Shown here piece after piece: positions 34,775-43,203 of a stretch of DNA of 64,000 bases. Origin of the DNA: Promicromonospora sp. MEB111 (lineage in GTDB: Bacteria > Actinomycetota > Actinomycetes > Actinomycetales > Cellulomonadaceae). The DNA is taken from positions 1-64,000 of the forward strand of contig NZ_JARVSD010000004.1 of NCBI RefSeq assembly GCF_030209445.1, in the 5' to 3' direction. Under the pieces are notes generated by a model. That model did no database searches. It saw only the letters and a program-made list of their open reading frames with translations, and had not been told where the DNA came from. Numbering within the stretch: the stretch's first letter is position 1; every line of letters begins with the position of its first letter. A program made the position numbers and the translations under genes.

Positions 34775-35107
34775 GCGGCCCGCCCGTTCGCGCCCATTCG
34801 CGCCAGCCTCTCCGCCCGTGCCGCCGCGCGCGCCGTCCGCCCCCTGCGGGCCGTTCGCCCGTCCGCGGGCTGTCCGCCCGACCGCGCGCCGTCGGCCTCA
34901 CTGCGCGGCGCGCCCGCCCCACCGCGCGCCGTCCGCCTCACCGCGGGCGCGACCGCACTCGCCTCCCGGACCTCATGGTCACGTCTTGAGCGGCGGAATT
35001 CCGCCGATTAGCGGCGCGTCGGATGCGCGGCGGCAGCGCCGTCGCCCGGACACCCCGCCGGCCGTCCCGCACAGGACTGAACCGCCCGTCCAGCCGCACG
35101 ACCTGTT
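34775..35107. other. intergenic, low-complexity GC-rich
   Basis: No gene supported. It holds imperfect repeats of CGCGCGCCGTCCGCC type (about 34825-34945) and a 16-bp perfect palindrome CGGCGGAATTCCGCCG (34991-35006). Open frames across it have no recognisable motifs and biased Arg/Pro composition. Confidence 0.6.
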
Positions 35108-35162
35108 GAGTGCTGGGCATGTGCGGGATCAGGTAGCCCGATCCCGCACATGCCCAGCACTC
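35108..35162. repeat. long perfect hairpin, element type TTGAGTGCTGGG
   Basis: Perfect 23-bp inverted repeat (35108-35130 with 35140-35162) around a 9-base loop, located 26 bases beyond the stop of the minus-strand solute-binding gene. Its outer 10 bp (GAGTGCTGGG) are shared with the hairpin at 40469-40529, while the inner stems differ. It can act as terminator of the ABC operon. Confidence 0.85.
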
Positions 35163-35187
35163 CGCGGTGGACGAGGGCGGGTGCGGG

Positions 35188-36819
35188 TCAGCCCTGCCGC
35201 TCCGCCAGCGCCGTCTGGTACTCGTCGCGGATCTTGTCGCCGCCGCCCTTCGCCCACGCCGCGGCGGCGTCGGCCCAGGCGGTGACGGGCTTGCGCCCGG
35301 CGAGGATGTCGGACTCCACGGAGACGAGCTTCTCGCCGAGCTGGCCGCCCTTGCGGCTGGCCGTGTCGCTGAACAGACCCTGCACCGGGTTGGCCACGGC
35401 GGTCGGCACGACGGCGGCCTGGGCGTCGTGCTCGGCCTGCGCGACGTCGGGGTCGCCGGCCTGGAAGTTGACCCAGGGGCCCTCGACGACGTACTTGAGC
35501 CCGAGCTGGATCTCGGTGCGGCCCTTCTCGGTGAGCACCGGGTCCGTCCCGTCGAGCTCGTGGTGCACGCCCTCGACGCCGTAGGTCCGGAAGAGGTGCT
35601 CCTCCGAGCCGAACGGGGCGGCGAGGTAGTTGAGCACGTCGAGCAGCGCCTCCACGCGGCCGGCGGACTTCTTGCTGATCGACGTGATGTTCTGGACGGG
35701 CGCCCCGAGGTGGATGCCCGCCGTGCCGCCGCCCTCGGCGAGCGGGGGCGGTGCGACGGAGAGCCGGAAGTTCTCGTCGATCGGGTAGTTCGAGAAGTCG
35801 GGCCACGCGCTGAACGTGTCGTCGAGCATGCGGATGGTGCCGTTGACGAGCCACGTCTTGCGCTGCGGCTGGGTGGCGGGGACGCCGTCCGGGTGCACGA
35901 ACCCGTCCGCGACCAGGCGCCGCCCGAGCTCCAGGGCCTCCTGCTGACGCTCGTGCAGGTTGGCGCTGGTGAGCTTGCCGCCGTCCTCGGACCAGCCGTT
36001 CGGGATCTCGTACATCTGGCGCAGGTGCCCGAGCGGCACACGCCCGAGCGCCCAGGTGTTGCCGCCCGAGAGCTCCTTGCACAGGTCGTAGAACTCCTCG
36101 GCCGACGTCACCTGCGGGTCGATGCCCTCGGCCTCGAACCAGTCCTGGCGCGCGTAGAACACACCGCTCTGCGCCGGGCCGCGGGGGACCGGCACGGCGA
36201 AGATCTTGCCGTTGTAGACGCAGGACTGCCAGCTCTCCGTGGGGATGTTCGCGAGGAACGGGTACTTCTTGACCGCGTCTCCCGAGAGGAACTCGGTCAG
36301 GTCGGTCGCCCGCTCCTCCAGCAGGCTCGGCAGGCCGGGGACGTCGCCGGGGAACATCTCGAAGATGTCCGGCAGCCGGTCGCCGGCCACCGTCGTCTGG
36401 AACCGGTCGGAGAAGTCGCCGGCCGGCGTGAGTGCGATCGTCAGGGCGAACCCGAGCCGTTCGTGCAGCTCCTGCCAGTAGGCGTTGTTGTCGACCGACG
36501 GCGGCACCGGGGTGTTGGTCATCCCGAAGATGCCGACGTCCTCGCCGTCGCCGGGCTGGCCGCTGGTGACCTTCTGGGGGCTGGCGGGGTACTTCAGCAT
36601 GGTGTCGGGCACGCCGTCGGCGCCCTTGATGTCCATCGGCACGCCGTCGTACGGGACGTACGTGGGCAGGGCGACGGTGGCGTTGCCGGTCAGGGCACCG
36701 CCACCGCGGCCCTCGTTGCTGCAGCCGGCGAGGCCGAGCACGGCGAACGCGCCGAGGCCCATGCCTCCCATCAGCAGGCTGCGGCGGCTGATGTTCGTCT
36801 CCGTGAGCAAACGGTTCAT
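35188..36819 (-). CDS. ABC sugar transporter substrate-binding lipoprotein (LplA-like)
   Basis: A 543-residue extracellular solute-binding protein. The N-terminus ISRRSLLMGG has a twin-Arg-like pair followed by lipobox LGLAGCS (Cys near residue 33), so it is a lipoprotein, possibly Tat-exported. The long binding-protein fold (YWQELHERLG, PDIFEMFPGDVPG, IFAVPVPRGP, WLVNGTIRMLDD, VQGLFSDTASRKGGQL) matches the Lpl/Ytc family that feeds LplB/LplC-type permeases with complex oligosaccharides such as pectin or xylan fragments. GAGGAG lies 7 bases before the ATG. First permease gene follows upstream at 133 bp. No ATPase gene is in the cluster; this family usually shares the MsiK/MalK ATPase encoded elsewhere. 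Confidence 0.88.
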   Translation of the reverse strand: MNRLLTETNISRRSLLMGGMGLGAFAVLGLAGCSNEGRGGGALTGNATVALPTYVPYDGVPMDIKGADGVPDTMLKYPASPQKVTSGQPGDGEDVGIFGMTNTPVPPSVDNNAYWQELHERLGFALTIALTPAGDFSDRFQTTVAGDRLPDIFEMFPGDVPGLPSLLEERATDLTEFLSGDAVKKYPFLANIPTESWQSCVYNGKIFAVPVPRGPAQSGVFYARQDWFEAEGIDPQVTSAEEFYDLCKELSGGNTWALGRVPLGHLRQMYEIPNGWSEDGGKLTSANLHERQQEALELGRRLVADGFVHPDGVPATQPQRKTWLVNGTIRMLDDTFSAWPDFSNYPIDENFRLSVAPPPLAEGGGTAGIHLGAPVQNITSISKKSAGRVEALLDVLNYLAAPFGSEEHLFRTYGVEGVHHELDGTDPVLTEKGRTEIQLGLKYVVEGPWVNFQAGDPDVAQAEHDAQAAVVPTAVANPVQGLFSDTASRKGGQLGEKLVSVESDILAGRKPVTAWADAAAAWAKGGGDKIRDEYQTALAERQG

Positions 36820-36955
36820 GACTACTCCTCATCGAGCGGGGGGAGAAAGCGGAGAAAGCAGGGTTGAGCAGGGGAAAGCGGGGACAACGGGGACAGCCGC
36901 AAGGGAAGAACGGGAAGGAGACCGGGCAGGCGCCCGACGACGCCGGCCGCGCGGG

Positions 36956-37924
36956 TCAGCCCTTGACCGCGCCCGTGAGCATCCCCTTGGCGAAGTGGCG
37001 CTGCAGGAAGGGGTAGACCAGCAGCACCGGCACGATGGAGACCACGAGGATCGCCATCTGCAGCGACGTCTGGGGCGGCAGGGACGCGGCGTCGATGCCC
37101 AGGTCCTGGGAGCCGAGCTGGGCGCCGTCGACCACGTAGGTGCGCAGCACGAGCTGCAGGGGCCACTTGCTCGCGTCCGACATGTAGAGCAGCGCGTTGA
37201 AGAACGCGTTCCAGTAGCCGACGCCGTAGAACAGGCCGACGACGGCGAGCACCGGCTTGGACAGCGGCAGCCCGATGCGCCAGAAGAGCTGCCACTCGGT
37301 GGCGCCGTCGATGCGCGCGGCGTCGATCACCTCGTTCGGGAGCTGCACGAAGAACGCGCGCACGACCACCACGTTGAAGGCCGAGACCGACGTCGGGATG
37401 ATCAGCGCCCACAGCGTGTCCAGCAGGCCGAGCCGCTGGACCACGAGATAGCTCGGGATGATCCCGGGGTTGAAGAGCAGGCTGATCAGCACCACGAGCA
37501 GCATCGCCCGGACGCCGAACGCACCCTTGCGGCTCAGGGCCCAGCCGAGCGTCGTCGTCAGCGCGAGGCTCAGCGTGGTGCCGATGCCCGTGACGAGGAT
37601 GCTGATCCACAGCGCCTGCGTGACGACGCCGCCGGCGAAGATCATCCGGTAGGCGCTCAGGTCGATCCCGGTGGGCAGGAGCACGAAGCCGCCCGCCTCG
37701 GTGACCTGCTCCGGCGTGGCCAGGCTCGTGGAGATGATGCCGACGAACGGCAGGATCACCAGCGCGCAGGCGATCGTCAGGACGATGCCCTTGACGGTGC
37801 GTTCCATGGGGCCGGGCATCGCCACGCCGTCGATCACGGGGCGCATGCGGCCGCGCGGTCGGTCGTCGTTCATGGTGGGGCCCGCCGTGGTCGGGGCAGG
37901 TCCTGCGGTGGTGGTGGTGCTCAT
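36956..37924 (-). CDS. carbohydrate ABC permease (LplC/YtcP-like)
   Basis: A 322-residue permease with six hydrophobic helices. The EAA loop reads EVIDAARIDGATEWQLFWRIGLPLSKP near residue 215; the C-terminus is LQRHFAKGMLTGAVKG, typical of MalG/LplC-class subunits. It forms the membrane channel with the permease at 37921-38922. The ATG at 37924 overlaps the TGA of that gene (ATGA), which fixes the start. The first 35 residues are a Thr/Pro-rich cytoplasmic tail; a later ATG at 37873 is possible. A purine-rich 133-bp spacer separates it from the binding-protein gene. Confidence 0.88.
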   Translation of the reverse strand: MSTTTTAGPAPTTAGPTMNDDRPRGRMRPVIDGVAMPGPMERTVKGIVLTIACALVILPFVGIISTSLATPEQVTEAGGFVLLPTGIDLSAYRMIFAGGVVTQALWISILVTGIGTTLSLALTTTLGWALSRKGAFGVRAMLLVVLISLLFNPGIIPSYLVVQRLGLLDTLWALIIPTSVSAFNVVVVRAFFVQLPNEVIDAARIDGATEWQLFWRIGLPLSKPVLAVVGLFYGVGYWNAFFNALLYMSDASKWPLQLVLRTYVVDGAQLGSQDLGIDAASLPPQTSLQMAILVVSIVPVLLVYPFLQRHFAKGMLTGAVKG

Positions 37925-38922
37925 GCTCGGTACACCCCTTCCTCGCCGAAGGCGTGGGCGGTCTTGTTGGCGACGAGGACCAGGACCAGCCCGATCGCTC
38001 CCTTCACGAGGCCGACGGCGGCCGCGACGCCCCAGAACCCGCCCAAGACGCCCTGGTTGTAGACATAGGTGTCCAGCACGTCCGACACGCCGAGCCCGAC
38101 CGCCTGCTGCTGAAGGATCAGCTGCTCGAACCCGACGCTCAGGGAGTCGCCGAGCTTGAGGATGAGCAGCATGATGATGATCGGCCGCATCCCGGGCAGG
38201 GTGATGTGCCAGGTCTGGCGCCAGCGCGACGCGCCGTCGACGGCCGAGGCCTCGTACAGCGACTTGTCGATCCCGGCCAGCACGGCGAGGAACAGGATGG
38301 TGGCCCACCCGGTGTCCTTCCAGATCACCTGCGACGTGATGAGCGCGTAGAAGGCGTCGGAGTTGCCGATGATGTCGATGGGCTGCCAGCCGTGCGACCG
38401 GAGGAAGTTGTTGATCAGCCCGGCCCCGCCGAGGATCTGTTGGAACACCGCGACGACGATCACCCACGACAGGAAGTGGGGCAGGTACAGGATCGACTGC
38501 ACCCACTGGCGCACGCGGTTGGACACCAGGCTGTGCAGCAGCAGGGCCAGGACGATCGGCGCGGGGAAGACGAAGACCGTCTGCAGCAGCGTGATGACCA
38601 GGGTGTTGCGCAGCGCGGCCAGGAACTCGGGGTCGCCGGAGAACAGGATCTGGAAGTTCTCGAACCCGACCCAGAGGCTGCGCTCGATGCCGAGGTACGG
38701 CTGGTAGTCCTGGAAGGCGATGACGTTGCCGCCGAGGGCCAGGTACTGGAAGACGACGATGACCGCCATCCCGGGCAGCGCCAGCAGCAGCACGGCCCGG
38801 TCGCGCGCCAGCCGCCGCCACCAGGGCATGGGCCGGCGGATCGGCGGTGATCCGTCGCCGCCTTCCGGCGCGCGAGGACGGGAACCGGCGCGTCCCGCGC
38901 GGGTCTCGTCGACCGCGGTCAT
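37921..38922 (-). CDS. carbohydrate ABC permease (LplB/YteP-like)
   Basis: A 333-residue permease with six helices starting near residue 43 (AVLLLALPGMAVIVVFQYLAL). The EAA loop is LYEASAVDGASRWRQTWHITLPG near residue 220. Other family marks are NTLVITLLQTVFVFPAPI and ILYLPHFLSWVI. First gene of the three-gene importer operon on the minus strand. Upstream lie a 5-prime leader with an 8-bp hairpin (39011-39031) and two LacI-type operators. No clear ribosome site precedes the ATG. Substrate probably an oligosaccharide; identity not predictable. Confidence 0.88.
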   Translation of the reverse strand: MTAVDETRAGRAGSRPRAPEGGDGSPPIRRPMPWWRRLARDRAVLLLALPGMAVIVVFQYLALGGNVIAFQDYQPYLGIERSLWVGFENFQILFSGDPEFLAALRNTLVITLLQTVFVFPAPIVLALLLHSLVSNRVRQWVQSILYLPHFLSWVIVVAVFQQILGGAGLINNFLRSHGWQPIDIIGNSDAFYALITSQVIWKDTGWATILFLAVLAGIDKSLYEASAVDGASRWRQTWHITLPGMRPIIIMLLILKLGDSLSVGFEQLILQQQAVGLGVSDVLDTYVYNQGVLGGFWGVAAAVGLVKGAIGLVLVLVANKTAHAFGEEGVYRA

Positions 38923-39010
38923 CCCGCGATCCCCGGCACGTCACGGACGTGCGGCGCGTTCTCAGGCATGGTGTCGCTCCTCGGTGAACGGACTGATGGT
39001 GAACTTGATG

Positions 39011-39031
39011 GCCCGGGGCCTCTCCCCGGGC
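39011..39031. repeat. 8-bp hairpin in leader of ABC operon
   Basis: GCCCGGGG (39011-39018) pairs with CCCCGGGC (39024-39031). It would form in the transcribed leader of the minus-strand ABC operon, about 90 bases before its ATG. Could slow or terminate transcription. No other gene is supported in 38923-39165. Confidence 0.5.
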
Positions 39032-39165
39032 TCGGACGACCCGCCATGCGGGTCCGGGCGCTGCCGGCTCATTCGTCGTTGGGTGGTACATCGTTGTTCC
39101 AAGGGCGATCTGCCACGACCTGCTCCATCGCCAGCTCCATTGCCACGGGGCTGCACCATTGCAGA

Positions 39166-39177
39166 GTGATCGATCAC
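39166..39177. promoter_or_regulatory. LacI-type operator 1
   Basis: Perfect 12-bp palindrome GTGATCGATCAC in the divergent region between the ABC operon and the LacI gene. Confidence 0.75.
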
Positions 39178-39199
39178 CGCTTGCGGGTTAGGCTAGGAG

Positions 39200-39211
39200 G
39201 TGATCGATCAC
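39200..39211. promoter_or_regulatory. LacI-type operator 2
   Basis: Second perfect copy of GTGATCGATCAC, 34 bp centre to centre from operator 1. Two identical palindromes beside a LacI-family gene strongly suggest cooperative binding by that regulator to control both directions. Confidence 0.75.
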
Positions 39212-39285
39212 TTCGCAAGGGCCTCTCACGCGACGGTGATCTGCGGGGGCGTGCCAGAATGCTCGCGTGCCACACGGACGCGGGC

Positions 39286-39380
39286 GCTGACCAGCGGTGA
39301 TGAGCGGCGCTGACCAGCGTTGACAACCAACGGTGATGACCAGCGGTGACCAGCCGTGATGACCAGCAGTGACGACCAGC
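39286..39380 (+). repeat. imperfect GACCAGCGGTGA tandem repeat
   Basis: Irregular copies of TGACCAGCGGTGA-like sequence fill the leader of the LacI gene. Most contain TGA in one or more frames. No promoter boxes could be assigned within it. Confidence 0.65.
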
Positions 39381-39391
39381 GAGGACGGGGC

Positions 39392-40450
39392 ATGGCGAAC
39401 GAGAGCTCGACCGACACGTCGACGGACACTGCGACCGACCGGCGGCGCGCCACGATCTGGGAGGTCGCGAAGGCCGCCGGGGTCTCCCACCAGACCGTCT
39501 CCCGCTACCTGCGCAACGACGCCAAGATGCGGCCCGAGACCGTGGCGCGCGTGCGCCAGGCCGTCGAGGAGCTCGACTACCGCCCCAACCTGACCGCCCG
39601 GTCCATGCGCACCCGGCGCAGCGGCCGGGTGGCCGTGCTGCTCCCGGCGGTGGCCACGTACGGCCCGCCGCAGATCCTGAGCGGGGTGATGGAGGTGGCC
39701 CACGAGCACGGCTACACCGTCGAGGCGTTCAGCGTCGAGGGCACGCCGGCCGACCGCTTCGAGCGGGTGCGGGAGCTCGCCGACTCGGGTCAGGTCGAGG
39801 GCGTCCTCGCCCTCGCGCCGCTGCCGCCGGGTTCCGGCGGGAGGTTTCCCGAGCGGGCCGCGATCGTCGTGTCCGCCGACTACGACGACAAGTTCCGCGG
39901 CGTCGGCGAGCTGGCCGACGGCTCGCCCGTCGAGGACCTGGTCGTACGCCTCGCGGAGCTGGGTCACCGCCGGTTCCTGCACGTGACCGGCGCGCTCGAC
40001 TACGCCTCCGCCCGCGGCCGCCGCGACGTCTTCGTCGCCACGGTCGAACGGCTCGGGCTGGGCCCGGCCCAGGTCATCGAGAGCGACTGGTCGGCCGAGG
40101 GTGCCCACGCCGCCGTCCTGTCCCTGCCCGAGAAGGACCACCCGACCGCCGTCATCGCCGCGAGCGACGTCGGCGCGGCCGGCGTGGTGCTGGGCGCCCG
40201 GGAGCGCGGGTGGACCATTCCGGGCGACCTCAGCGTGACCGGCTGGGACAACAACCAGCTCGGGGCGTACCTGGAGCCCACGCTGACCACCGTCAACGTC
40301 GACCACCGCAAGCTCGGCCGGGCGGCCATGGCGCGGCTGGTCGCCACGCTCCAGCCGGAGACGGCCGCAGCGCGCGAGGCCGAGGCGGCGTCGGACGGGC
40401 CGCTGAACACGATCATCTGGCGCGGCTCGACGGGCCCGGCGCCCTCCTGA
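39392..40450 (+). CDS. LacI-family transcriptional regulator
   Basis: A 352-residue sugar-responsive repressor. N-terminal LacI helix-turn-helix at about 23-70 (TIWEVAKAAGVSHQTVSRYLRND, VEELDYRPNLTARSMRT), then a periplasmic-binding-like sensor domain with GHRRFLHVTG near 199 and SVTGWDNNQLGAYLEPTLTTV near 290. It is divergent from the Lpl-type ABC importer and two identical palindromic operators lie between them, so it is the likely local repressor induced by the imported sugar. The ATG at 39392 was preferred over 39356 because the HTH normally begins close to the start and the upstream bases are repeat sequence. Confidence 0.9.
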   Translation: MANESSTDTSTDTATDRRRATIWEVAKAAGVSHQTVSRYLRNDAKMRPETVARVRQAVEELDYRPNLTARSMRTRRSGRVAVLLPAVATYGPPQILSGVMEVAHEHGYTVEAFSVEGTPADRFERVRELADSGQVEGVLALAPLPPGSGGRFPERAAIVVSADYDDKFRGVGELADGSPVEDLVVRLAELGHRRFLHVTGALDYASARGRRDVFVATVERLGLGPAQVIESDWSAEGAHAAVLSLPEKDHPTAVIAASDVGAAGVVLGARERGWTIPGDLSVTGWDNNQLGAYLEPTLTTVNVDHRKLGRAAMARLVATLQPETAAAREAEAASDGPLNTIIWRGSTGPAPS

Positions 40451-40468
40451 CCGCCCGCCGGGGTCATC

Positions 40469-40529
40469 GTTGAGTGCTGGGTTTTCGCCCTTTTTCGTGT
40501 GCCAGAAGGGCGAAAACCCAGCACTCAAC
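40469..40529. repeat. long perfect hairpin, element type TTGAGTGCTGGG
   Basis: Perfect 24-bp inverted repeat (40469-40492 with 40506-40529), 13-base loop, 18 bases after the LacI stop. Outer ends TTGAGTGCTGGG match the hairpin at 35108-35162; the inner stem (TTTTCGCCCTT) is different but fully complementary. Likely terminator of the LacI gene. No gene is supported between it and 40746. Confidence 0.85.
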
Positions 40530-40746
40530 TCTCGACAACGGATGGCGTATGGGGACGACGCCGTGTCCGCGACGGTCGTGCGGGCTGAGGAGCGGTGATC
40601 CAGCGGGCGCGAGGCCGCGCACCGCGATGGCCGGATCTGTGGGGTACCGGTCCGTCCGGACGGTGCGCCGACGGCCCGGCACCGGGGACGGTGGGCGGGT
40701 GCGACGACGTACGCACCGTGCCCAGCCATCGACCGAGGAGCCCCAC

Positions 40747-41385
40747 ATGCCTGAGACCATCGCCGGGATCGCCGTCCCGGACACCGAGCTCGTCCGGGAC
40801 GCGACCGCGCTGGTGCGGCAGGCCGCCGACGACCTCGTGTTCCACCACTCCCGCCGGGTCTTCGTCTGGGGGATGCTCAAGGCGGCCGCCCGTGGTCTGC
40901 CGGTCGATCCCGAGCTCGCCTATGTCGGGGCGATGTTCCACGATCTCGGTCTGACGGCGGCGTACGGCACCCAGGACCGTCGCTTCGAGATCGACGGTGC
41001 CGAGGCGGCGTCGGCGTTCCTGCGCGGCCACGGCCGCTCGCCGGAGGAGGTCCGCGCCGTCTGGCTTGCCGTCGCCCTGCACACGACGCCGGAGGTGCCG
41101 CACCTGCTCGCGCCCGAGGTCGCCGTCGTGACCCTGGGGGTGGAGACCGACGTGCTCGGCCTCGACCTCGGTGAGATCGCACCCTGGCAGCGCGCCGAGA
41201 CAGTCGCCGCGCACCCGCGGCCGGACTTCAAGAACCGCATCCTGCGGGCCTTCTACGAGGGCATGGCCGGCCGGCCCGGCACGACGTTCGGCACCATGAA
41301 CGACGACGTGCTCGCGCACTTCGACCCGTCGTTCCGGCGGCAGGACTTCGTGCGGATCATCCAGGACAACGACTGGCCCGAGTGA
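40747..41385 (+). CDS. HD-domain phosphohydrolase-like protein
   Basis: A 212-residue protein with an HD domain: VFHHSRRVFVWGM near residue 37 (first His), YVGAMFHDLGLTAAYG near 58 (His-Asp pair) and WLAVALHTTPEV near 105. This arrangement resembles the cyanamide hydratase-like/HDIG group, with metal-bound His and Asp residues acting on a phosphate or nitrile substrate; no substrate can be named. The ATG at 40747 has AGGAG 6 bases upstream; the long open frame upstream of it crosses the palindrome and is not coding. Stand-alone gene. Confidence 0.8.
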   Translation: MPETIAGIAVPDTELVRDATALVRQAADDLVFHHSRRVFVWGMLKAAARGLPVDPELAYVGAMFHDLGLTAAYGTQDRRFEIDGAEAASAFLRGHGRSPEEVRAVWLAVALHTTPEVPHLLAPEVAVVTLGVETDVLGLDLGEIAPWQRAETVAAHPRPDFKNRILRAFYEGMAGRPGTTFGTMNDDVLAHFDPSFRRQDFVRIIQDNDWPE

Positions 41386-41458
41386 CCGCCCCTCCAGGTC
41401 GTGCTTGAGTGTGACCGCTGGGCCGCCGGGCCCGCAGAGCGTGACGGAGGTGAGCCAG

Positions 41459-42448
41459 GTGGTGACCGAGCGGGACGTCGTGTTCGTCGTGTTCGACGGC
41501 ATGAAGATGCTCGACGTCTCCGGTCCGGCCGAGGTTCTCGCCGAGGCCAACACCTTCGGTGCGGCGTACCGCCTCAGCTATGCCTCGGTGTCGGGCGAGC
41601 CCGTGCGCACGTCGATCGGGACCCGGTTGCCCGTCGACGCGGCGGTGTCCGGTCTCGGGGAGGTGGACACGGTCGTCGTCGCAGGCGGGGACGAGCTCGT
41701 CCGCCGGCCGGTGCCGGGCGGGCTGACCGCCGCCGTCCGCGAGGTCGGGCCCCGAGCGCGCAGGCTCGTATCGATCTGCACCGGATCGTTCGTCCTGGCC
41801 GCGGCCGGTCTCCTCGACGGGCACCGTGCCACCACCCACTGGAGGCACGGTCAGGTCCTCGCCCGGACCTACCCGGACGTCGTCGTCGAGCTCGACGCGC
41901 TGTTCGTCGAGGACCGCGGTGTGTTCACGTCCGCGGGGGTCTCGGCCGGCATGGACCTCGCACTCGCGCTCGTCGAGCAGGACCACGGCCCCGAGCTCGC
42001 GCGGGACGTCGCGCGCAACCTGGTGATGTTCATGCGGCGGCCCGGCGGCCAGTCGCAGTTCTCCGCTCCGCTCGAGCTGCGTCCGCCCCGTTCCTCCGCG
42101 CTGCGGGAGGTGGTCGACCTGGTCGCGGCGCAGCCCGCGCTCGATCACACCGCGACGTCGCTCGCCGCCGTCGCCGGCGTCTCACCGAGGCACCTCACCC
42201 GCCTGTTCGCGGCCGAGCTCGGCACCTCACCGGCGCGGTTCGTCGAGGACGCCCGCCTGGACCGCGCCCGGTCGCTGCTCGACGCGGGCCACTCGGTCAC
42301 CGCGGCCGCGGGTGCGGCCGGGTTCGGGAGCCCCGAGACGATGCGCCGCCGCTTCGTCGCCCGCCTCGGCACCTCGCCGAGCCAGTACCGCGCGCGTTTT
42401 GCCGCGACCTGGGGTCGCGGGCTGGACAGGACCGCCCGCCTGCGCTGA
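41459..42448 (+). CDS. GlxA-family AraC-type transcriptional regulator
   Basis: About 329 residues. An N-terminal DJ-1/PfpI-like domain runs to about 180 (VFVVFDGMKMLDVSGPAEVL, VAGGDELV, ICTGSFVLAAAGLLDGHRATTHW with the nucleophile-elbow Cys), then an AraC double HTH from about 225 (TATSLAAVAGVSPRHLTRLF, AAAGAAGFGSPETMRRRFVARLGTSPSQYR). GlxA-type regulators act in amino-acid or quaternary-amine catabolism, but no such genes are adjacent. The start at 41459 is supported by GGAGG 8 bases upstream; longer starts at 41405 (TTG) or 41411 are possible. The b561 gene follows after 10 bases and may be co-transcribed. Confidence 0.85.
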   Translation: MVTERDVVFVVFDGMKMLDVSGPAEVLAEANTFGAAYRLSYASVSGEPVRTSIGTRLPVDAAVSGLGEVDTVVVAGGDELVRRPVPGGLTAAVREVGPRARRLVSICTGSFVLAAAGLLDGHRATTHWRHGQVLARTYPDVVVELDALFVEDRGVFTSAGVSAGMDLALALVEQDHGPELARDVARNLVMFMRRPGGQSQFSAPLELRPPRSSALREVVDLVAAQPALDHTATSLAAVAGVSPRHLTRLFAAELGTSPARFVEDARLDRARSLLDAGHSVTAAAGAAGFGSPETMRRRFVARLGTSPSQYRARFAATWGRGLDRTARLR

Positions 42449-42458
42449 GGTTGCCCGC

Positions 42459-43154
42459 ATGAGGTGGCGCAACGGCGGGCACGGCTACGGCATCGTCACG
42501 AAGGTCCTGCACTGGTCGACGGTCGCGCTCCTGGCCGCCCAGCTCGCGGTGGGCTACGCGATGGACGACGACGGCGACGTGCCCGACGTCGACTGCGACC
42601 CGGTGGGGGAGGACCGCAGCGGCGGCGACACGACCGACGCCGAGGAGGACCGGTTCGACCGGCTCGAGGAGGCCTGCGAGCAGGCCCAGGACCTGCGTGA
42701 GCAGGACGCCGACGACGCCGTCGGCTCCGCGTGGGCGGACCTGTGGACGGGCGACTGGGCGGGGAGCGGGACAGGTAGCGGTGCGAGTGGCCTCCTCGAC
42801 GGCCAGGGCGGGCTCGCGCTGCCGGCGTGGCACGTCCTGCTCGGGCTGGCGATCGTCGCGATCGGCGTGCTGCGCGTGGTGTGGCGCAGCACCACGCCGC
42901 TCCCGCCCTGGGACCCGCGGCTGACCAGGACCGACCGGAAGGTGCTGCACCACGCCGAGCGCATCCTGCTCGCGATGCTCTTCGTGGTCCCCGCGACCGG
43001 GATCGCGCTGGTGCTGGGCAGCTCCGACCTCCTGCCGCTGCACATCGCCGCGCACCTGTGCTTCTACGCCGCACTGGCGGTGCACGTCGGCGTGGTGGTC
43101 CGACGGCGGGTGGTGGGCCGGATGCTCTGGGGGCGGTCGGCGGCCGCGCGGTGA
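42459..43154 (+). CDS. cytochrome b561-family protein with acidic insert
   Basis: A 231-residue membrane haem protein. The first helix carries VLHWSTVALLAAQLAVGYAM. Then comes an unusual acidic, hydrophilic stretch of about 85 residues (38-122, rich in Asp/Glu with a Cys in VDCDP and another in EEACEQ). Helices 2-4 follow: LPAWHVLLGLAIVAIGVLR, VLHHAERILLAMLFVVPATGIAL, LHIAAHLCFYAALAVHVGVVV. His residues in LHW, AWH, LHH and AVH fit the two b-haem ligand pairs of CybB-type cytochrome b561, which moves electrons between quinol and acceptors. Ordinary CybB proteins lack the insert. Confidence 0.82.
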   Translation: MRWRNGGHGYGIVTKVLHWSTVALLAAQLAVGYAMDDDGDVPDVDCDPVGEDRSGGDTTDAEEDRFDRLEEACEQAQDLREQDADDAVGSAWADLWTGDWAGSGTGSGASGLLDGQGGLALPAWHVLLGLAIVAIGVLRVVWRSTTPLPPWDPRLTRTDRKVLHHAERILLAMLFVVPATGIALVLGSSDLLPLHIAAHLCFYAALAVHVGVVVRRRVVGRMLWGRSAAAR

Positions 43155-43203
43155 GTTTCCCGCCCGACGTGCGGCCTTCCGTCGCGGCACCGACGATCGG
43201 GGG

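Noticed and set aside
34775-35107. Small Arg/Pro-rich open frames in the gap after the HxlR gene
   Set aside because: Composition is that of low-complexity repeats, with no ribosome sites or similarity to known families.
38962-39177. A 71-codon minus-strand frame before the ABC permease gene
   Set aside because: It crosses an operator palindrome and a hairpin, has no ribosome site and no recognisable motif.
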